This document shows positions 56,059-64,000 of a stretch of DNA of 64,000 nucleotides, piece after piece. The notes under the pieces are model-generated. The model saw only the letters and a program-made list of their open reading frames with translations, did not search any database and was not told where the DNA came from. Position numbers and translations under genes: made by a program. This DNA comes from Cylicocyclus nassatus (lineage: Eukaryota; Nematoda; Chromadorea; Rhabditida; Strongylidae), in the NCBI GenBank assembly GCA_958299035.1, contig CATQJL010000326.1, forward strand, positions 448,232 to 512,231. Reading direction: 5' to 3'. Position 1 is the first letter of the stretch; every line of letters starts with the position of its first letter.

Positions 56059-56344
56059 CTCAGACAATCGCCGGGGGCAGGCGGGCGCCGAAACATACGC
56101 GTTGCTAAAATTTCGCATTCCGCTCGCAAATTCCAGAAAAATGGTCAGCAAGTTCTTGAGAACCGCCTGTTGAATTTTTTCGCTCTTAACTTTTGCAGAT
56201 ATATTGCTGAATCTCTGAAGAAACGCGAACTCAACAAGCGGCCTTCCGAAAAGCCCTGATTGTTTTCTAAAAAATCCGCGAGCGGAGTGCGAAAAATCAG
56301 CCACCTATTTTTCCGGTGCCCGCCTGCCCCCGGCGATTTCTGAG
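56059..56344. mobile_element. Short CTCAG-family element L, no SL gene
   Basis: CTCAGACAATCGCCGGGGGC and GCCCCCGGCGATTTCTGAG ends, TA duplicated, 286 bp. The interior matches K. Confidence 0.85.
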
Positions 56345-56570
56345 TAGTTGATGCAAAGTATTCGTTCATTTGAATTTTTTCTCGAACATATTCGATTACT
56401 CAAAATTTTTTTATTTATTTCGAAAATATCGATATTCGATTATTCGGAATTTTTTAGTTTCGAAAATATTCGATACTCGGATATTCAACATTTTTTGCTT
56501 TTGAAAATATTTGGATATTCGATTATTCGACAATTCGAAAAAAAATTTCGAATATTCCAAAGTTTAGCCT
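56345..56570. repeat. TTCGAA-type repeat
   Basis: AT-rich ATTCGATTATTCG runs, like those at 25266 and 61846. Confidence 0.6.
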
Positions 56571-57208
56571 AGAAGCTCAGGAAGGCTCGAATTTGCAAAT
56601 ATGAGACCCAAGTTCTGGCGAGACATTGCCTTCAAGAGTGACATCGATTTTCGTTCTTGTGCCGCGTATACCGTTTTCGGCTATGCCCTTTCACAATATC
56701 AATGCCTCTTTGAGTTTTTTCTAAAGTCCCGAAACTCCTAAAATAAGGGGTGTTTGTTTAATTATGAGCCGCACTTCATAAGACTTGATGCAGAACATAA
56801 TTGAAGCAAACATTAGCTCAGCAAATGCTCTCGGGAACATTAAATTGAACATAACCACTTACCGGAACACATTCCACCTCATTGAAAAAACTGATTTGCT
56901 CGATGAAGTCATCATTTTGTGCACGAACGGTATTAGCACGACTAAAAGTATTAGGATAAGCAAAATAAAGTTTTAGCTTTGTAAATAAGCAAACAGAATT
57001 CCAAGGCTTGCTGTATCACATCTCCCAAACAACTGGGTTGCTTTCAAGGATCAAGCTTTTGTCCCTTAGAGTGAATTTGAAGTGCGATGTGCACACGTGC
57101 ATGAGAATGCTAAATGAGGATTTGCTTCTTTTATATGTTGAACATGCCGAAGTTGAAAGTTACTAGTTGGCATGCCTGGCTACGCTTCCTCGTCCATGAA
57201 CTATGATA
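56571..57208. other. No gene seen
   Basis: 640 bp without recognisable termini. A small plus-strand frame (56785-56976) has no recognised domain. Confidence 0.45.
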
Positions 57209-57216
57209 CTAGGTTG

Positions 57217-57526
57217 CAATGGCGTACCCAGAATTTCCGTTCGGGGGAGGGGGAGAGGAGGGGGAGGACGCACAAAAAAATTTTTTCGGATGAAGGTGCG
57301 TGGCGTTAGCCACGCACTCCGGAAAATTTTTGCTTTCCAAAATCTTTGAAACCCCTGAAAAATTTTGTACAAAGCTAATTTGCATTCTAAATAATTCTTT
57401 CAATCATTTACAAGTAAAAACAAGTCGTTTGCACATTTTTATAGCACATTTAAATAACTTTCAAAATCTTCGCAATCTCCCCAGTAGGGGGGGGAGCCCC
57501 CCCCCCCCTCCCTCGGTACGCCACTG
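57217..57526. mobile_element. hAT-like MITE (CAATGGCGTACCC)
   Basis: The ends CAATGGCGTACCCAGAA and CGGTACGCCACTG are inverted, with a perfect CTAGGTTG duplication at 57209-57216 and 57527-57534. It shares the palindrome GTGCGTGGCGTTAGCCACGC with 28741-29105. Confidence 0.9.
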
Positions 57527-57865
57527 CTAGGTTGGCATAAGTCTTGCACCAAAAAATATAAAATTCTTTGAAAATTGTTTGAATGATGTTTTCCAAGTAC
57601 ATCATTCACTTTCTGTGAAATATTAGGTCGCGAAACGGTTATCCGTTTTTTCAAGCGGATATTGCATAAAAATGATTTGGATGCTTTCAAGTATGCTTTG
57701 GTGCAGCTTCTACTTCTCTTTCTTATGGTTACATTTTCGAACTATAATCTTGCAAACGCTCTTATTAACAGTCAAACCTATTCATCCACCATTTCTACCT
57801 GGTCAAAGTTTGGTTGATTTTTGAAACATTGCAGAGTTACGGTAGTATGTAGCAGGTATGATATA

Positions 57866-58579
57866 TTAGGTTGGTCCGAAAGTTCTGTCCCACCATTTTC
57901 AAAAAATCATAACTTCTTCCTAACACAACATTTTTGCATAAATAAAAAACTTTTGGAAAGAGCAATTCATGCGCTGTCCAAATCTACCTTGGCTGCTATC
58001 TATAAGCTCTGAGTGCAGAGATGAAATTGGGAAAAGGAAATTACTTCAAGTTCGAAATTTTTAAGAAAAAAAATCCAAAACCGTGCCATAAAATCCAAAA
58101 CAACCAGTTTCTGAGGTTTTCTGATCCTTTCTTTCCATATGAGCAAAGTTTGCGCTAATCGGGCTCTTCTTAGAAATTTTATGACTTTCGAGAAAAAATG
58201 CCGAATAATCAGTTCCTTAAAAAATTGATTTTTTGACATTTTTTTTAAAAAATCATAACTTTTCTAGGAAGGTCTCCATCAGCGCGAATTTTGCTTGAAT
58301 AGAAAGAGGGGATCAAAGAACCTAAACTACTAGCTGTTTCGGATTTTATGGCACAGTTTTTGATTTTTAACGGGCTTGCTTGAGAATTCCGAACTGGGAG
58401 TGATTTCCTTTTCCCAATTTTATCTTTGCAGCCAGAGCCTAGTAGATAGCAGCCAAGATAGATTTAGAGAGAGCATGAACTGCTCTTCCGAATACTCTTT
58501 TATTCATGCAAAAACATTGTGTTAGGAAGAAGTTATGTTTTTTTGAAAATGGTGGGACAGAACTTTCGGACCAATCTAA
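57866..58579. mobile_element. Mariner-type foldback (TTAGGTTGGTCCGAAAG)
   Basis: The ends TTAGGTTGGTCCGAAAGTTC and GAACTTTCGGACCAATCTAA are inverted, with TA on both sides and long arms (TTCAAAAAATCATAACTTCT). Confidence 0.88.
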
Positions 58580-58581
58580 TA

Positions 58582-59525
58582 TTAGGTTGTCAAGAAAATA
58601 ATGTCGTTTTTCATTTGCTTGCTTTAACAAAGCAACCAGACTCAACCCAACAAAGGGTATGGGGTACTGTTCGATAGAGCAAAGCAAGCTCTACAAGATG
58701 GCACTCATGCCTTTGCGCCATGCTCGATTCACGGAAAGTTTGAACTCAAAATGTAAAGATTTCCAAATGCCTAAAAAATCGAAAAAAATCAGGTCTCCGT
58801 CCAAATAATTTCAACGGACCTCCCACTTACACACGTCAATACTTTCGATATCATACACCCATATGTGCAGTTGCTGTGTTTTTTCCTTGACTAGAAACAG
58901 AGAAAACGAAGATTTTCATGATTTTCTCAAAGCAATGATGAGCCGTTCTTGCATATGTAGTTCTATAGTACAAGCCTAGGTAAGTACAACTGTAAATTTT
59001 CAGCCCATTTCGAGCAGTAGTTTTCGAAAAATATTGGATTCAGCTCCCTTCTTTTCAATTTCAGTGCTAAAATCGACATTTCTCGAAAACTACCATTCGG
59101 AATAGGCTGAAAATCTACAGTTACGTTAACCTAGACTTGTAGTATAGAATTGCGTATGCAAGAACGGCTCACCATTGCTTTGAGAATATCATGAAAATTT
59201 TCGTTTTCTCAGTTTCTAATGGGAGAAAAATACAACAACTGCACATATGGGTGTCTGATATCGAAAGTATTGGACGTATATGAGTGGGAGGTCCGTAGAA
59301 ATTATTTGGACGGAGATCTAATTTTTTCGATTTTTTGGGCATTTGGAAATCTTTAGAATTTGAGTTCGAAGTTTCCGTGGATCGAACTTGGCGCAATATT
59401 ATGAACGCCATCTTGTAGAGCTTGCTTTGCTTTATCGAACAGTATCCCTTACCTTTTGTTGAATTGAGCCTGGTTGCTTTGTTAGCAAGCAAATAAAAAA
59501 CGACATTATTTTCTTGACAACCTAA
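58582..59525. mobile_element. Mariner-type foldback (TTAGGTTGTCAAGAAAA)
   Basis: The ends TTAGGTTGTCAAGAAAATAA and TTATTTTCTTGACAACCTAA are inverted. Arms of about 450 bp fold the whole element. TA at 58580-58581 is shared with the neighbour; TA also lies at the right. Confidence 0.9.
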
Positions 59526-59767
59526 TAGATAGAGCAATTCTTGAACAATACGACTGAGATTTTCGATTATTCTAATCTGCTGTTGTAACCACGGCCCAGC
59601 ACGAGGGTGGCAAATAGACATCGGTAAAACAGCTTCGCCTCTGCCGCTATCGATTTCCTGCTTGATCCCGCTAGCTGCGTGAGCTGTTCGATGAGAGCGC
59701 GCTTTCTCCTTTCGAGGAACCTGCGTCGTAACTATTCCGAAAAAGTTTTTTTTAATGTTTGTTACTA

Positions 59768-60787
59768 TTAGGTCATTCCGAAAGTAATTTCGCTTTTCTC
59801 AAAGGAACTCCACATTTGACGGAACGAAGTTTTTTGAGAGATCTTGGTAGCCTTCGATGCAGCATTTCATCCTCGTCCTAATGGTCGTGAATCAGTTGCA
59901 GCACAATCAATGAGCTCTCGGAAAATCACCAAAATCTGCGACCCATGCTTTTTGTAATTATCAAGTTTTACAATTTTTCAAAATTTTTATATCATTCTTC
60001 CGAAGAAGTCCAGGTACCGATTCGATAGAGCAAACCCTACAGGATGCAAAACCATTTTTTTCCTTCACATAACTCCTAAAAAAATTTTAACAGAATTTTG
60101 ATTGGTGCTACCAATTTCCATACTTGGTCAACTCAAACATCATAAAACATCAGACGGTAAGCAGCTCAAGTGTCATTCAATGCAGCTTGTTCTCCTCTTT
60201 CTAATAGATGCTTTTTGTTTTCCCTTTGTAGAGTTTTTGGGGGTCATAATCATCATAATTCACATTTTCGAACGCGTACCGGTCTGTACCCGAAAAAATC
60301 GAAAATAGATATTTCGATTCCGTAAACCCTCATTCGCTTTGAAATTAGTGTTAAATCGTAATACCATCTTGGAAGTTTTGAGTTCCAAAGATTCAGTGGT
60401 GTTTGATGCGAATGTGGCTGACGTAAGCCTGTCAAAATTCGGTGGTTTTGATAACAAACCTTCTAAGAAATTATGGCAAGATATAAAAACGAGAAAAAAG
60501 CTACGTCATATCCTATAAGGTTTGCTCTATCGAATTGTTACTTGAGCTCATTCGGAGGGTTGATGTAAAATTTTAGAAAGTTTGTGAAACTTGAGCATCT
60601 CAAAAAGCATGGATCGCAGGCTTTCGTAATTTTTCAAAAGCTCATTGACTGTGCTGCAACAATTTTATAATTTTTAGAAAGAGGATGAAATTCTGCATCG
60701 AATGCTGCCAAGATCTCCTAGAAACCTTTGTTCTCTCATATGTGGCGTCCGTTTGAAAAAAGCGAAATTACTTTCGGAATGACCTAA
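59768..60787. mobile_element. Mariner-type foldback (TTAGGTCATTCCGAAAG)
   Basis: The ends TTAGGTCATTCCGAAAGTAA and TTACTTTCGGAATGACCTAA are inverted, flanked by TA. Arms with GATAGAGCAAACC-type sequence on both sides of the centre. Confidence 0.9.
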
Positions 60788-61583
60788 TATATACTAAACT
60801 TCAGGTGTAGAGCACATTTATGCAAAAATTTCAGTGAAACGGAAGTTTTACCTACCTCAAGTAGGCATTAGGTGGCCAATTTGCCCACCTGAAAAGTTGA
60901 GCACGCTTTTCATCCACATAAATTTTTGTCATCTCTGCGTTGTAAAAGCGCCATTTTTTCATTTTCTGGTAACAGGAAATTTCCAAAAAAAAGCTTGCCA
61001 CGACCACATAATTCTTCAATGAAACTTCTCAATTAACCCCTGCAGGCCCGTGTTCAGTACGTACCAAGCTTCATACCATATTGCCATTTGCGCGTTGCAA
61101 ACAAGCCTTTTGTATTCACATCTTCACTCATCAATTATGCAAAATTTTTGGAAAAGTGTTTATTACACCTTCCATTCACAAAAGTTTTTCGCAAAATATC
61201 ATGTTTGTTTCCACTAGCCTCTCTTTGTTCGCTTGCAAAGTTTGGTGCCATGTACCCCCACAATGGTCAGCCGCCTCATCGTGGCGTGGGGGTGACAATG
61301 GGTGTCGAACTGCGATGTACAGTCGAGTGTATGCTCTGGCAGGGCCTCCCAAGCTGTGAAGGAGTTCGACGTTTCCGACTTCGGCCGAATGCCTAGCTAA
61401 AAGCAGGACAGGTCAGATCTACCGCCGTTTGGTTTTCCGGTCGCTAGGCGGTTCTCTCCGCTCCAAGCTCGGGGTCAGCGATCGCTCCGTGGAAATCAAG
61501 AATAGGCCTAGCAAGCTTGCTCTTGTAAGGGAAAAATTTCATTGCTCCTTCAGTTAGAAGAATAAAAAGGAAGAACTGCACAT
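60788..61583. other. Unannotated; GC-rich stretch from about 61250 may be RTE 5' region
   Basis: 60788-61240 is featureless. From 61250 the composition rises and a stop-poor GC-rich stretch leads into the endonuclease frame, as expected of a LINE 5' region. Confidence 0.4.
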
Positions 61584-61845
61584 TTGATCCCGCCTACGGC
61601 GTCGGGTGGTAGCAAGAACGATGTCAGGGTCCTCAAAGCGCCTTTTGGATCGGACAAGAACGACAAGTCTGCCCAGACAACACGCCATGGAGACTGTCTC
61701 ATGCTCTGCACCTACAACGCCAGGACAGTCTCCACAAACGTCGACCTCCACGCTCTTCTCGACGCTGCAGAGCACATCAAGTACCATGTTATCGCTCTGC
61801 AGGAAACGAAGTCCAAGAAGAAGGACGGCGACAAATGACTGATAG
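61584..61845 (+). pseudogene. RTE-type LINE endonuclease, N-terminal part
   Basis: The frame shows LCTYNARTVST (first APE endonuclease motif, asparagine present), DLHALLDAAEHIKYHVIALQ and QETKSKKKD (second motif, catalytic glutamate). APE endonuclease nicks the DNA target for target-primed reverse transcription. The frame ends where a TTCGAA foldback is inserted at 61846. It continues after 63513. Confidence 0.88.
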
Positions 61846-63513
61846 TATACTTGGATAATTCGAAAATTTTTCATCGAATAAATAAATATCGAATAAATTC
61901 GAAAAAGAAAAATTTCGAATAAACGAATATCGAATAAATTCGAAAGCAAAAAATCTCGAATAAACGAATATCGAATAAATTCGAGGTTCAAAAATTCTCG
62001 AATGAATGAATTCTGAATAAATTCGGAAAATCAAAAATATCGAATGAATGAATATCGAGTATATTCGAACATTGGAAGTCGAATTTCGAATATTCGAATG
62101 ATTTTTCGAATAACTAGAGCAACCATATCTAAAATTTCCGACATATCTGACCAAAGCCGATCCATTCATAATCAGCGCCCTCGTATCCCCTATACCAACT
62201 CCTAGCTCAAAATTTTCCAAAAATCGCTGAAATCGATAAGTAAGTTGTTATCCATAATCAGCATCCTCATTTACCCCTCTGTACCAACTCCCAAACTCGT
62301 AGCTCAAACTTCTCCAAAAATCGATAAAGTGTTCACCTAACGAGCTGTTTGAATTCATAGCGCTAGGTGTGCGATCTTTTGAAGCAGTAACGGTGGCCAC
62401 ATATGTACTTAAACGCCACAAATGCTACGATACATTGCCTGTTCATCGGAGACTTTCGTCTTGTGTGGTACAAGCTAGTCATGGACGAAGGCATGCGGTT
62501 TATTTCGCGAAGCGAGCACGAATGCCCCTATAGCGCATACTGCAGGCATTTCAGTGGCGATGTGGTTTGGGGCAATCGTCAAATTGTCCAAACCATATTT
62601 TAAAAGTACAGAATGCAGGGCATTTATCTTTTTGGTAAGTTGTACACGCTAAACATCTATGGTAAGCTGGCGTTACATTTGAAGAGATCTCGTAACTGGC
62701 AAATCGCGTACGGCGATCTAAACCGTCTAATCCTCCACTTCAACTGCGATGTCCTTTACTCAAAATACACCAATTCGCAAAAAAATCTCTAAGGTAGCGA
62801 ATAGAGGCAGTTGTGCAATATAACTTATGCAAGCAAGAGTGCTCACTAGTCGGGCATTGCGTACCACAAGCATGAGCAATGCAAAGAAAGAAAAACAGGC
62901 ATTTCAAAACACTTTCAATATATGAACTCGGAACATGAGCTTGAATTTGATAGCTTCTTTGCTGATTTGGTGCCAATAGCAGTGCGAACAATCTCATTAA
63001 TCGAAAAAGCATCAATTAAAATCACATATGATTTTTATTCATATTTTTTTACTGTCAAGCAATCGGAAAAATGCGACCCTCCATGCATTCAAAGGTCATA
63101 ACGGTGGCAAAAGATGCATTACCGAATTTTGCGAAAAAATAACGCGGACTAAGTGAGCTTGATACACAGCAGTTGGCTCTGTAACAAAGTTGAATAATCT
63201 GAATACGGAGTTCATTCGAATACGAATTCGAATAAACATTCGAATAAAACATTCGAATAAAATCTATTCGAAACCCCGTTTTTTGATTATTCGAGTTTTT
63301 TCTGATTATTCGAGTTTTCGAATTTTATTCGAATTCTCGTTTTTTGATTATTCGAGTTTCGAATTTTATTCGAAACCCCGTTTTTTCAATTATTCGAGTT
63401 TCGACTATTATTCGAAAGTGGAAGGACTCCGAATATCGAATTTCGAATACGAATAAATTCGAATGTTTTATTCGAATGATCGAAATTCTATTCGATTCGG
63501 ATCCAAGTATAAT
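61846..63513. mobile_element. TTCGAA foldback inserted in the RTE LINE
   Basis: TATACTTGGAT at the left and ATCCAAGTATA at the right are inverted. TGATAG occurs on both sides (61840-61845 and 63514-63519), consistent with a 4-6 bp duplication. AT-rich CGAATAAATTCGAA arms (61850-62110 and 63190-63490) surround about 1 kb of AT-rich interior. Confidence 0.75.
62150..62330. repeat. Relic of Helitron interior units
   Basis: CCAACTCCTAGCTCAAA, ATCGATAAG and ATCAGCATCCTCATTTACCC match, in diverged form, the 110-120 bp units of the Helitrons. No ends. Confidence 0.6.
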
Positions 63514-64000
63514 TGATAGGACACTCATCATCCGTTGTGAGAAGATACATCACGAAACGTTGGAGGCGTTGGCTTTGTCGTCCACCCATCCATGGCCCAT
63601 CTTGTCAATTCGCGAGATCCTATCACCTCGACTAGCCATCCTACAACTGCGACTCCACGTCAGAAGACCATCAGCATCATCAACTGCTATTCTCCAACAT
63701 CAGCAGCTGACGACTCAAAACTAGATGCTTTCTACGAAGAAGTGGAGGAGGTTACCCGCAACGAAAAGCCCTCTATAAGTATGTTGTGGGCAACTTCAAT
63801 GCGAAAATCGGGATGCGACTAAAAAAGGAATATAGGATTGGGGAGTATGGATGAAATTCCATCTTCATGAAGAAAGAACATTGCCAGTGGACACGGAAAT
63901 CGCCCAACGGAATGACTCATGCGGAAACCGACCACATTCTCACCAACCGAAGGTAAAGCTTGCTCGATGTCTCATTGTCAGTAGCCCCATCCTTCTGCAG
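63514..64000 (+). pseudogene. RTE-type LINE endonuclease, continuation to window edge
   Basis: In shifting frames: [42 protein letters not shown]. Then VGNFNAKI, where the family usually has D before FNAK and this copy has N. FMKKEHCQWTRKSPNGMTH and TDHILTNRR follow. Several frameshifts occur. The element runs off the window. Confidence 0.85.

Noticed and set aside
56618..56640. Another TTAA MITE end (GACATTGCCTTCAAG)
   Set aside because: No inverted partner found nearby; could be chance or an eroded fragment.
59169..59621. 150-aa minus-strand frame as a transposase
   Set aside because: Lies in the palindromic arm of a mariner-type foldback; no catalytic D residues in context.
61554..61991. 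145-aa minus-strand frame
   Set aside because: Antisense to the LINE endonuclease and then TTCGAA repeat.

Overview
This is repeat-dominated nuclear DNA from an invertebrate, most likely a nematode. The strongest sign is a multi-copy element carrying spliced-leader (SL1-like) RNA genes. Supporting signs are an orphan exon with a TTTATTTCAG-type acceptor, an RTE-type LINE whose endonuclease resembles copies I associate with strongylid/hookworm genomes (a recollection, not a search), Helitrons, and many TA-target mariner-type MITEs. No intact protein-coding gene is convincing. There is a 500-N scaffold gap at 1566-2065.

The central observation is a transposon family of about 578 bp, here called the SL element. 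Its terminal inverted repeats begin CTCAGATAATCGCCGGGGGC, and it makes a 2-bp target duplication. Each of 11 longer copies carries an SL RNA-like gene: a 22-nt exon one base from nematode SL1 in the best copies, an immediately following GT donor, two stem-loops, an AUUUUUG Sm-type site and a 3' hairpin. That is the classical SL RNA layout, in about 126 nt. Copies sit at 7418-8577 (one nested in another), 10332-10908, 25990-26577, 40929-42687 (three), 47550-48074, 48839-49420, 49520-51128 and 55108-55677. Two shorter relatives (54698-54986 and 56059-56344) share the termini but lack the SL gene.

Layout. 1-10 kb: Helitrons (5' TC, 3' hairpin then CTAG, between A and T) with GTCT microsatellites, TTAA-target MITEs, an 8-bp-TSD element, a large foldback and two SL elements. 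10-17 kb: an SL element, two hAT-like elements with 8-bp duplications, a Helitron, a foldback, then quiet sequence. 18-21 kb: an orphan exon and a foldback with tRNA-like arms containing a LINE fragment. 21-27 kb: mariner-type elements, Helitrons and a TTCGAA-rich foldback split by an SL element. 27-29 kb: five tandem units of about 314 bp with an SL1-like motif, then an hAT-like MITE. 29-34 kb: a three-level nest. 34-40 kb: mostly unique, with two weak hypothetical reading frames. 40.9-44.3 kb: one hAT-like element holding three SL elements. 47-51.5 kb: a dead Ty3/gypsy retrotransposon broken by three SL elements, one itself broken by an hAT-like element. 52.7-55.9 kb: a foldback of repeated units and a TTAA element with two CTCAG insertions. 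57-61 kb: an hAT-like MITE and three mariner-type foldbacks. 61.5-64 kb: an RTE LINE split by a TTCGAA foldback.

The genes do not form a pathway. The content is layers of mobile elements, and the nesting order gives a relative chronology. All family names come from termini, target duplications and motifs read by eye; no database search was possible.
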